7,597 bases of DNA, from assembly GCA_021780975.1 (NCBI GenBank), contig JAJXXS010000228.1, positions 1 to 7,597 of the forward strand, read 5' to 3'. This document shows positions 1 to 5,957 of this stretch, piece by piece (the stretch's first letter is position 1; every line of letters starts with the position of its first letter). This DNA comes from Pseudomonadota bacterium (GTDB lineage Bacteria > Pseudomonadota > Gammaproteobacteria > Burkholderiales > Thiobacillaceae). Made by a program: the position numbers and the translations under genes. The notes under the pieces are model-generated. The model was not told the origin of the DNA and did not search any database. It was given only the letters and a program-made list of their open reading frames with translations.

Positions 1-827
1 GGCTGCTCGGCCAGCGGGTTGTTGATCAGCGTGGTGAAACCGTGCTCCGGCAGGGAGAGCGTGGAAATCGCCTCGACGCCTGGACGGCGCGGATCCCCCC
101 AGGTCATGGCGACCAGGCTGAGGTTGTCGCCCGACTCCCCGCCGCGAAACTCGGCGTGGTCCATCAAGTGGCGCACCGCATCTTCCAGTTCATAGGCGTG
201 CAGGATGGCGCTTATCTCCTGTAGTCCCAGGGATGCCCAGACGCCATCCGTGCAGAGCAGGAAGGTGTCGGTGTCACGGATCGCGTGGGGAACCGACAGT
301 TCGATCTCGGGGACGATGTAGCCGCCGAGGCAATTGCTGACTTTGTTACGGTCCGGATGATGGAGCGCCTCTTCCTCGTCTATCAGGCCATCGCGGATCA
401 TGCGCGCAACCGCAGTGTGGTCCTCGGTGCGTGCCTTGAGTTGTCCGTTGCAAAAGTAGTAGAGCCGTGAATCGCCGACATGGGCCCAGTAGGCGGTGTT
501 GTCCTGTATCAGGGCAGCGACGCAGGTGGTGTGGGGGATTTCGAGCAGGTTGTGCTCCACGGCATAGTCGTTGATCGCGAAATGGGCCTGTTCTATGGTC
601 TTGAGGAGGAAGTCGCGCGGTTCAGGCAGGCGTGGCTTGGCCTTCTGCTGGAAATGGCTCGTGAGGGTCTGGACGCAGAGTTGCGCGGCGATCTCTCCGT
701 GCATGTGGCCGCCCATGCCGTCCGCCACCACCATGAGCAACGCGTCGCGGCTGTAGGAGTAGGCCACGCGGTCCTGGTTGCTCTTGCGCCCCCCCTGGCG
801 GGAGGCCTGATAGATGGTGAATTTCAT
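1..827 (-). CDS. PP2C-family protein serine/threonine phosphatase (3' end outside window)
   Basis: Metal-dependent phosphatase that removes phosphate from Ser/Thr residues; cytoplasmic, with no signal peptide or membrane segment visible. Reading the minus strand from ATG at 827-825 gives 275 uninterrupted codons to the window edge. PP2C motifs appear in the canonical order: SNQDR (residues 16-20, Asp19), VADGMGGH (34-41, metal ligand Asp36), HVGDSRLY (116-123), TEDHT (134-138), LCTDGVW (191-197, Asp194) and SGDNLSLV (232-239, Asp234). All expected metal ligands are present, so the enzyme should be active. The catalytic domain is complete by about residue 242; at least 33 more residues follow as a tail of unknown role, and the stop lies off the window. 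The start is 15 nt after the kinase stop, without a clear Shine-Dalgarno, so co-transcription and coupling with the kinase are likely. The kinase and its targets are the probable substrates (inference from pairing). Family is secure; the exact subfamily (Stp1/PppA-like) is not. Confidence 0.93.
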   Translation of the reverse strand, partial: MKFTIYQASRQGGRKSNQDRVAYSYSRDALLMVVADGMGGHMHGEIAAQLCVQTLTSHFQQKAKPRLPEPRDFLLKTIEQAHFAINDYAVEHNLLEIPHTTCVAALIQDNTAYWAHVGDSRLYYFCNGQLKARTEDHTAVARMIRDGLIDEEEALHHPDRNKVSNCLGGYIVPEIELSVPHAIRDTDTFLLCTDGVWASLGLQEISAILHAYELEDAVRHLMDHAEFRGGESGDNLSLVAMTWGDPRRPGVEAISTLSLPEHGFTTLINNPLAEQ

Positions 828-842
828 CGCATCATTGTAGCT

Positions 843-1787
843 TTAGAATAAGTCCCGATTCAGTGTGCGCCTGATGTTGCTGAGTATTGAGCGCCGCCGG
901 GGCGAGAGCGCGCTGTTGTCCATGAGTATCTTTTGCAGGCTGAACACGCTTTGCGGGCGTTCCATGTAGTTGAGGCGCAGACACCAGTCCACGGTTTCGA
1001 GCAACTGGTCGGAATACTGGCTGGCCCAGGTTTCGCGCGCCGGGGCGAGCTTGTCGTTCAGCATGCGGGCGTCTGCGGCCTGGGGCGGGAAGCCGGCCAG
1101 GCACGCGTAAATGCTGGCGCCTACGCTGTAGATGTCGGTCCAGGGCCCGAGGCGTTCGCGGTTATGGTATTGCTCCGGCGCGGCGAAACCGGGGGTGTAC
1201 ATCGGTTGCAGGCGGCTTTCCTCCTGGGTTAGCGTTTGCCGGGCGGCGCCGAAATCGATGAGAACCGGGCTGCCGTCGAGGCGGATGTAGATGTTGGACG
1301 GCTTCACGTCGAGATGCAGCAGCTTGTGGGAATGCACTTCCCGCAGGCCGTTGAGCAGGTGCGCGAACACGCGGCGCATGAATCCCTCGCGGATCTCGCC
1401 GCGATTGGCCTGGATGTGCTGCTGGAGTGTCTTGCCGCGCTCGAAGCGCATCACCATGTAGACCGTTTCGTTGGCGCGGAAAAAATTGAGCACTCGCACC
1501 ACGTTGTTGTGATTGATGCCGGCCAGCGCCCGCCCTTCCTCGAAGAAACATTTCAGGCCGTGGCGGAAGATGGCCTGGTTGTCATCCGAACTGGCTTGTA
1601 CCAGCACCGAGCCCTCCGGGCGGAGCACAAGGGCGCCAGGCAGGTACTCCTTGATGGCGACGGAGTTGTTGTCGGCATCCTTGGCCAGGTACACCATGCT
1701 GAAACCACCGCCGCCGATTTTCCGGACGATGGTGTATTCCTTGAGCCTGTATCCGTTGGGGAGAGCCTGATTGGGTTGCGACGCCAT
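843..1787 (-). CDS. Hanks-type serine/threonine protein kinase, soluble, single domain
   Basis: Transfers the ATP gamma-phosphate to Ser/Thr of proteins. The 314-residue product carries the eukaryotic-like kinase motifs in order: glycine loop GGGGFS (25-30), VAIK with Lys46 for ATP, a helix-C Glu (Glu83/84), catalytic loop HLDVKPSN (158-165, Asp160, Lys162, Asn165), DFG (178-180) and APEQ (203-206). The activation segment between DFG and APE holds Thr185, Thr187, Ser191, Tyr197 and Thr198. The HRD arginine is Leu, making it a non-RD kinase. There is no transmembrane helix, PASTA or other sensor domain; after the kinase lobe ends near residue 290 comes a short, strongly basic tail (SPRRRSILSNIRRTLNRDLF, 295-314). 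The ATG at 1787 gives a normal N-terminus, but no Shine-Dalgarno is visible. It is followed by the PP2C gene on the same strand, the usual kinase/phosphatase pairing. Substrate and stimulus cannot be read from the sequence. Confidence 0.95.
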   Translation of the reverse strand: MASQPNQALPNGYRLKEYTIVRKIGGGGFSMVYLAKDADNNSVAIKEYLPGALVLRPEGSVLVQASSDDNQAIFRHGLKCFFEEGRALAGINHNNVVRVLNFFRANETVYMVMRFERGKTLQQHIQANRGEIREGFMRRVFAHLLNGLREVHSHKLLHLDVKPSNIYIRLDGSPVLIDFGAARQTLTQEESRLQPMYTPGFAAPEQYHNRERLGPWTDIYSVGASIYACLAGFPPQAADARMLNDKLAPARETWASQYSDQLLETVDWCLRLNYMERPQSVFSLQKILMDNSALSPRRRSILSNIRRTLNRDLF

Positions 1788-1790
1788 GGA

Positions 1791-1820
1791 TTATTGGATC
1801 GGCGAGTAAGTGTCGAACAT
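1791..1820 (-). other. Possible 9-codon upstream reading frame before the kinase
   Basis: On the minus strand ATG at 1820-1818 opens a frame MFDTYSPIQ that ends in TAA at 1793-1791, three bases before the kinase ATG and in the same frame as it. No Shine-Dalgarno precedes either ATG. It could allow translational reinitiation at the kinase start, or be chance; nothing else supports it as a peptide gene. Confidence 0.15.
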
Positions 1821-1949
1821 GATAGATGCGGGCTGGACGGCGGGGCCTGGATGGTGGCTAGTCAGGTGCCGTTAAGGATTGATGTTCAAGACCGCGGGAA
1901 GGTTTGCCGGAGAACGCGTTCAACATTTGGATGTCGCCTTAATAACCTC

Positions 1950-1958
1950 TGTTATGCT
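1950..1958 (+). promoter_or_regulatory. Candidate extended -10 promoter for the yicC-recG operon
   Basis: TGTTATGCT reads as TGn followed by TATGCT, a 4/6 match to TATAAT with the extended-10 dinucleotide. No good -35 lies at 16-18 nt; the nearest TTG hexamer, TTGGAT at 1927-1932, is 20 nt away. A transcript starting near 1965 would have a leader of about 50 nt before the yicC ATG. A short perfect inverted repeat, ATAAC-CTCT-GTTAT (1942-1955), overlaps the element and could be an operator or chance. Assigned by eye only. Confidence 0.3.
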
Positions 1959-2016
1959 TATGCGCAGCCCGCTCAAGGGCCGACTTGTCTGCTCGTCCCA
2001 ACATAACGCCATACCG

Positions 2017-2883
2017 ATGATACACAGCATGACGGGGTTTTCCGCCCGCTCCCTGCCTCTTGCCCAAGCCAGCCTGACGCTGGAATTCCGGTCGGTCAAC
2101 CAGCGTTACCTGGAAATAGGCTTCCGCCTCCCGGACGAACTGCGCAGCCTGGAGCCCGCGATACGCGAACTGATCCAGCGACGCATTGCCCGCGGCAAGG
2201 TGGAGTGCAGGATGAGCCTTGCGGCGGTTGCGGTCACCCGTTCCAGTAACGGCCTGAATGGCAATTTACTTGAGACGCTGCGGCAATGGCAAATCCAGGT
2301 GCGACAGGCGCTGCCCGATGCCGCCGCCCTGAGCGTGGGGGAAATCCTGCGCTGGCCGGGGATGCTGGAGGAGGCCGATCTGTCGGCGCCCGAACTGCAC
2401 GGCCAAATTCTGGCGGAGGCGGCGCTCAGCATGGACGAACTGGTGGCAAGCCGGGAACGCGAAGGCGCCAGGCTGCAGGATTTCGTCATCGCGCGAGTGG
2501 AAGCCATGGAGACCTTGCTGGCGCAACTCAGGCCGCGCCTGCCAGCGCTGCTGGCGCAGCATGAGGAAAGACTGGCGGCAAAGCTGAGCGAGGCCCTGGG
2601 GGAAGAACACCCGGAACGCTTGGCGCAGGAATTGGCCCTCTTCCTGCAGAAAATCGACGTCGAGGAGGAGCTTGCGCGCCTGGAAACCCATCTTCAGGAG
2701 GTGCGCCGCGTACTCGGCAAGGGCGGAGCCGCCGGCAAGCGCCTGGACTTTCTCATGCAGGAGCTGCATCGCGAGGCGAACACCCTGGGTTCCAAGTCGA
2801 TTGCCCTGGAAACCACACGGGCAGCGATGGAGTTCAAGGTGCTCATCGAGCAGATGCGCGAGCAGGTGCAAAACATCGAATAG
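2017..2883 (+). CDS. yicC: YicC/YloC-family endoribonuclease
   Basis: Member of the widespread YicC family, shown in E. coli and Bacillus to be an endoribonuclease acting on RNA in the cytoplasm; physiological targets are poorly known. The product is 288 residues, essentially the length of E. coli YicC (287). The N-terminal domain shows MIHSMTGF (1-8), RSVNQRYLE (25-33) and RGKVECR (59-65); LRWPGM (111-116) follows. The C-terminal DUF1732 domain shows DVEEELARLETH (214-225), GKRLDFLMQELHREANTLGS (240-259) and the family-typical end VLIEQMREQVQNIE. The frame is open 46 codons further up (to 1879), but the start at 2017 is chosen because MIHSMTGF aligns with the canonical family N-terminus and the upstream part looks non-coding. 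No Shine-Dalgarno precedes this ATG. It is first gene of the operon, 12 nt before gmk, a pairing common in proteobacteria. Confidence 0.95.
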   Translation: MIHSMTGFSARSLPLAQASLTLEFRSVNQRYLEIGFRLPDELRSLEPAIRELIQRRIARGKVECRMSLAAVAVTRSSNGLNGNLLETLRQWQIQVRQALPDAAALSVGEILRWPGMLEEADLSAPELHGQILAEAALSMDELVASREREGARLQDFVIARVEAMETLLAQLRPRLPALLAQHEERLAAKLSEALGEEHPERLAQELALFLQKIDVEEELARLETHLQEVRRVLGKGGAAGKRLDFLMQELHREANTLGSKSIALETTRAAMEFKVLIEQMREQVQNIE

Positions 2884-2888
2884 CGGGC

Positions 2889-2893
2889 AAGGA
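2889..2893 (+). promoter_or_regulatory. Ribosome binding site of gmk
   Basis: AAGGA sits in the 12-nt gap between the yicC stop and the gmk ATG at 2896. The spacing of 2 nt is short. An in-frame ATG at 2908 would leave 14 nt, which is too long, and the first ATG gives the family-typical N-terminus, so 2896 is kept. Confidence 0.45.
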
Positions 2894-2895
2894 AC

Positions 2896-3519
2896 ATGAA
2901 TCGAGGCATGTTATATATCGTCAGCGCGCCGTCCGGGGCGGGCAAAACCAGCTTGGTGAAGGCGTTGCTCAAGGCCGAGCCGGCTGTGCGCCTCTCGGTG
3001 TCCTACACCACGCGCGCCCCGCGCCCAGGGGAACACGAGGGCCGTGATTACCATTTCGTCAGCCGTGAACGTTTTCTGGAAATGGCGTCCCAGGGCGAGT
3101 TCCTGGAGAGCGCTGAGGTCTACGGCAATTTCTATGGCACGTCCCATGGCTGGATCAAGGGCGAAATCGCCGGCGGGCGCGACCTTCTGCTGGAAATCGA
3201 CTGGCAGGGTGCGGCCCAGGTCAAGAAACATTTTCCCGATGCGGTGTCGATCTTCGTCCTGCCGCCCTCCGCCCATGCCTTGCGCACCCGCCTGACCGGG
3301 CGTGCCCAGGACAGCGCGGAAGTGATCGAGCGGCGCCTGGCTGCGGCGACCGAGGACATCGGCCACGCAGTGGAGTTCGACTATATAATTGTGAACGACG
3401 ATTTTGACGTGGCACTGCAGGAGCTTACCGCCATCGTGCGCGCTTCACGGTTGTCCGCCCTCCGCCAGATTCCGCATCTGGCGGCCTTGTTCGCCGAATT
3501 CTTGCCAGGAACGCCGTAA
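2896..3519 (+). CDS. gmk: Guanylate kinase
   Basis: Catalyses GMP + ATP to GDP + ADP, the essential step feeding GTP (and hence pppGpp) synthesis. The 207 residues match the usual bacterial size. Visible motifs: P-loop SAPSGAGKTS (10-19, Lys17); GMP-binding segment SYTTRAPRPGE (36-46) with Arg40 and Arg43; EVYGNFYGTS (74-83); IDWQGA (101-106); lid with GRAQDSAEVIERRL (135-148); and VNDDFD (167-171 region). MNRGMLYIVSAPSGAGKT lines up with the E. coli N-terminus, supporting the first ATG. It lies between yicC and rpoZ with 12- and 18-nt gaps, so it is almost certainly co-transcribed. Direct (p)ppGpp inhibition is established for Firmicute and some other Gmk enzymes but generally not for proteobacterial ones, so regulation by the neighbouring SpoT product should not be assumed. 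Confidence 0.98.
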   Translation: MNRGMLYIVSAPSGAGKTSLVKALLKAEPAVRLSVSYTTRAPRPGEHEGRDYHFVSRERFLEMASQGEFLESAEVYGNFYGTSHGWIKGEIAGGRDLLLEIDWQGAAQVKKHFPDAVSIFVLPPSAHALRTRLTGRAQDSAEVIERRLAAATEDIGHAVEFDYIIVNDDFDVALQELTAIVRASRLSALRQIPHLAALFAEFLPGTP

Positions 3520-3524
3520 CTCAC

Positions 3525-3529
3525 AGGAG
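3525..3529 (+). promoter_or_regulatory. Ribosome binding site of rpoZ
   Basis: AGGAG lies 8 nt before the rpoZ ATG at 3538, in the 18-nt gap after gmk. It is the strongest Shine-Dalgarno in the window, consistent with the high demand for an RNA polymerase subunit. Confidence 0.8.
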
Positions 3530-3537
3530 CACCCAAT

Positions 3538-3741
3538 ATGGCCCGCATTACCGTGGATGACTGCATACGCTACATCCCCAATCGTTTCGAGTTGACGCTG
3601 GCCGCGACCATCCGGGCGCGCCAGATCGCCCAAGGGTCGCAGCCTATGGTGGAAGGGCGCGACAAGCCGACGGTGGCGGCGCTGAAGGAGATTGCCGCCG
3701 GGAAGGTCGGTCTTGAAATCCTCAATCGGGGCCGCGCCTAA
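3538..3741 (+). CDS. rpoZ: RNA polymerase omega subunit
   Basis: Small subunit that wraps the C-terminal part of beta-prime, aids core assembly and, with beta-prime, forms ppGpp-binding site 1 in E. coli polymerase. The 67-residue product begins MARITVDDC and contains NRFELTLAATIRARQI (15-30) and KPTVAALKEIAAGKV (43-57), the conserved omega core. The N-terminal MAR residues involved in ppGpp binding in E. coli are present. It is shorter than the 91-residue E. coli protein because it stops shortly after the conserved core, which is usual for betaproteobacteria. It has a good AGGAG site. Its last 29 nt overlap the inferred spoT start, so translation of the two is probably coupled. Confidence 0.97.
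   Translation: MARITVDDCIRYIPNRFELTLAATIRARQIAQGSQPMVEGRDKPTVAALKEIAAGKVGLEILNRGRA
3700..3706 (+). promoter_or_regulatory. Ribosome binding site deciding the spoT TTG start
   Basis: GGGAAGG lies inside the rpoZ coding region, 6 nt before the TTG at 3713. The only other in-frame candidate, TTG at 3692, has AAGGAG (3685-3690) just 1 nt upstream, too close. An in-frame TGA at 3683-3685 closes the frame further upstream. This makes 3713 the better start. Confidence 0.6.
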
Positions 3742-5923
3742 CGCCCCGTCCCCGAGCGATATTCCCGCCCCTTCCCCGCAGGAAGAGGCGGGCTATGAGG
3801 TCTTACGCCAGCACACCCAATACCTGACGACGGCCGACATCGAAAGCGTACGTGCCGCCTTTGAGGTAAGCCGCGCCGCTCATGCCGGGCAGTTCCGCAA
3901 GAGCGGAGAGCCCTACATCCTCCATCCCCTCGCCGTCGCGGGCATACTGGCAGGCTGGCACCTGGACCCCCAGGCCCTGTGCGCGGCTCTGCTGCACGAT
4001 GTGGTGGAGGACACCGAGACCAGCAACGCCGATATCCAGGCCCGTTTCGGGCCATCAGTGGCCATGCTGGTGGAGGGCGTATCCAAGCTCGACAAGCTGG
4101 CGTTCGCCACCGAGCAGCAGGCCCAGGCGGAAAACTTCCGCAAGATGCTGCTCGCCATGGCCCAGGACGTGCGCGTCATCCTCATCAAGCTGGCGGATCG
4201 TCTGCACAACATGCGCACCCTCGCGGCAATGGATCCGGAAAGGCGCAAGCGCATCGCCGCCGAGACCCTGGAAATCTACGCTCCCATCGCCAACCGGCTG
4301 GGATTGAACGACGTTTATCGGGAACTGGAGGACCTCGGCTTCCAGCATCTGCACCCGCACCGCTATCAGGTGCTCGTCAAGGCCGTGAATGCGGCGCGCG
4401 GAAACCGGCGGGCGCTGGTGGAGAAGATCAAGCTCACCATCGAGGAGAAGTTGGGTCAGGCCGGCATCGACGCCCTGGTGACGGGTCGGGAAAAGCATCT
4501 CTACAGCATCTATCGAAAGATGCAGGAGAAGAACCTGGCCTTTTCCCAGGTGTTCGACATCTATGGCTTCCGCGTGATCGTCAAGGATCTACCGACCTGC
4601 TACCTGACCCTCGGCGTCTTGCATGGACTCTACAAACCCATCCCGGGCAAATTCAAGGACTACATCGCCATTCCCAAGGCCAACGGTTATCAGGCGCTGC
4701 ACTCGATCCTTTTCGGCCCCCAGGGCACCCCCATAGAAATCCAGATCCGCAGCCAGGAAATGCATCGTGTCGCCGAGGCCGGCGTGGCCTCCCACTGGCT
4801 CTACAAGAGTGGCGACGAGAGCCTGGACGAGATGCAGCAGAGCACTTATCGCTGGCTGCAATCCCTGCTGGAGATTCAGGCAGACTCGAAGGATTCGCCG
4901 GAATTTCTCGAGCACATCAAGGTCGACCTGTTCCCCGACGAGGTCTACGTGTTCACCCCCAAAGGGCGCATCATGGCCCTGCCGCAGGGGGCGACGGCGG
5001 TGGATTTCGCGTACGCGGTGCACACCGATGTCGGCAATCATTGCGTCGCGGTCAAGATCAACCACGAATTCATGCCCTTGCGCACGCAGCTGCGTAACGG
5101 CGATCACGTGGAGGTCACCACCAACGTCTACACCGGTCCGCAGCCGGCCTGGCTCAATTTCGTCGTCACTGGCAAGGCACGCGCCCACATTCGCCATTAT
5201 CTGCGCACGGCGCGTGCCAGCGAGTCGGCGCGCATGGGCGCGCGCCTGCTGGAAAACGCCCTCAAGGCGCTGAACCTGGAAGGCCCCGAGCCGGATACCG
5301 CCGCCTGGGATCGTCTGCTGCGCGAAACCGGCACGGAAAGCAAGGATGCCCTTTTTACCGACATCGGCCTGGGACGCAAGCTGCCGCTGGTGGTGGCTCA
5401 CCAACTGCTGCATGCCCAGGGCAATCTCGGCGGCGCAGCCCCGCATCCTCAGGCCATTACCATACGCGGCACCGAAGGCGTGGCCGTGGAACTGGCCAGC
5501 TGTTGCCATCCCATTCCGGGCGACCCCATCCTCGGCTTCATACACAAGGATCGCGGCCTCATCATCCACACGCACGATTGCCCGGCGATCCGAAATTTTC
5601 GCGCCGATCCGGACAAGTGGCTCGACGTCGAGTGGGAGCCGCAGAAGGACCGCCTTTTCGATGTGGCCATCAAGCTGGTGGTGGCCAACAAGCGCGGGGT
5701 GCTGGGACGCGTGGCGTCCGCGATCTCCGACCAGGGCTCCAACATCGGCAACGTCAGCATGGAAGAGGAAGACGGCAGCCCCTACACCATTCTGTATTTC
5801 ACCCTCCAAGTCGAGGATCGCCTGCATCTCGCCCGCATCATGCGCGGCTTGCGCCAGCTCCAGGATGTGGTCCGCATCTTCCGCGTCAAGGGTCGCAAGG
5901 ACGGCCGTGCCCAGGGACAGTGA
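3713..5923 (+). CDS. spoT: Bifunctional (p)ppGpp synthetase/hydrolase, RelA/SpoT family
   Basis: Makes and degrades the alarmones ppGpp and pppGpp, controlling the stringent response. From TTG 3713 it has 736 residues, the size of a long RSH protein. Domains in order: a Pro/Ala-rich leader (1-30); HD hydrolase with HP (His71), LLHDVVEDT (His95, Asp96, Glu99, Asp100) and LADRLHNMRT (Asp162); synthetase with SIYRKMQ (265-271), FKDYIAIPKANGYQALHS (314-331) and EIQIRS (342-347); TGS (about 410-471) starting DEVYVFTPKG; a helical region; a conserved Cys module, ASCCHPIPGD (595-604); and a C-terminal ACT domain (about 648-728). Both catalytic sites look intact, so it should be bifunctional. The motif that is RXKD in bifunctional enzymes (EXDD in RelA) reads KFKD at 313-316. 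No ATG or GTG occurs in frame before the HD domain, so initiation must be at a TTG overlapping rpoZ. A monofunctional RelA may exist elsewhere. Confidence 0.96.
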   Translation: MKSSIGAAPNAPSPSDIPAPSPQEEAGYEVLRQHTQYLTTADIESVRAAFEVSRAAHAGQFRKSGEPYILHPLAVAGILAGWHLDPQALCAALLHDVVEDTETSNADIQARFGPSVAMLVEGVSKLDKLAFATEQQAQAENFRKMLLAMAQDVRVILIKLADRLHNMRTLAAMDPERRKRIAAETLEIYAPIANRLGLNDVYRELEDLGFQHLHPHRYQVLVKAVNAARGNRRALVEKIKLTIEEKLGQAGIDALVTGREKHLYSIYRKMQEKNLAFSQVFDIYGFRVIVKDLPTCYLTLGVLHGLYKPIPGKFKDYIAIPKANGYQALHSILFGPQGTPIEIQIRSQEMHRVAEAGVASHWLYKSGDESLDEMQQSTYRWLQSLLEIQADSKDSPEFLEHIKVDLFPDEVYVFTPKGRIMALPQGATAVDFAYAVHTDVGNHCVAVKINHEFMPLRTQLRNGDHVEVTTNVYTGPQPAWLNFVVTGKARAHIRHYLRTARASESARMGARLLENALKALNLEGPEPDTAAWDRLLRETGTESKDALFTDIGLGRKLPLVVAHQLLHAQGNLGGAAPHPQAITIRGTEGVAVELASCCHPIPGDPILGFIHKDRGLIIHTHDCPAIRNFRADPDKWLDVEWEPQKDRLFDVAIKLVVANKRGVLGRVASAISDQGSNIGNVSMEEEDGSPYTILYFTLQVEDRLHLARIMRGLRQLQDVVRIFRVKGRKDGRAQGQ

Positions 5924-5945
5924 GGCCATGTCAACAACAGGCAGC

Positions 5946-5951
5946 AAAGGA
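5946..5951 (+). promoter_or_regulatory. Ribosome binding site of ridA
   Basis: AAAGGA lies 6 nt before the ATG at 5958. This favours that start over the in-frame ATG at 5928, which would add ten poorly conserved residues (MSTTGSKGKI) and has a GAGG only 2 nt upstream. Confidence 0.7.
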
Positions 5952-5957
5952 AAAATC

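Larger units (their letters stand above)
1788..2016. promoter_or_regulatory. Divergent intergenic region between kinase and yicC
   Basis: This 229-nt stretch is the only sizeable non-coding segment and must hold the promoters of both divergent transcription units. On the plus strand the best candidate is an extended -10 near 1950. On the minus strand I see only a lone TATCAT (1824-1819) without a -35 match, so the kinase promoter is not assigned. The reading frame of yicC stays open upstream to 1879, but that part has none of the family's conserved residues. No terminator is expected between divergent genes and none is seen. Confidence 0.7.

Noticed and set aside
480..851. 123-codon plus-strand frame opposite the phosphatase
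   Set aside because: The minus strand carries all PP2C motifs in order; the plus-strand frame is its complement.
1819..1824. TATCAT on the minus strand as the kinase -10
   Set aside because: Good hexamer but no -35 match at 16-18 nt and no extended -10; too weak to annotate as a promoter.
1236..2006. 256-codon plus-strand frame opposite the kinase
   Set aside because: Antisense shadow of the kinase gene; composition without recognisable motifs and running into the intergenic region.
1879..2016. N-terminal extension of yicC by 46 residues
   Set aside because: The family starts at MIxSMT, which matches 2017; the upstream residues show no family similarity and cover the candidate promoter.
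3979..5097. 372-codon plus-strand frame inside spoT in another phase
   Set aside because: Gly/Arg/His-rich translation typical of an out-of-phase reading of GC-rich coding DNA; the RSH frame is certain.
5346..5957. Upstream extension of the ridA frame into spoT
   Set aside because: The Arg/Ser/Pro-rich translation is a shadow of spoT; ridA has a good ribosome binding site before ATG 5958 and family-typical length from there.
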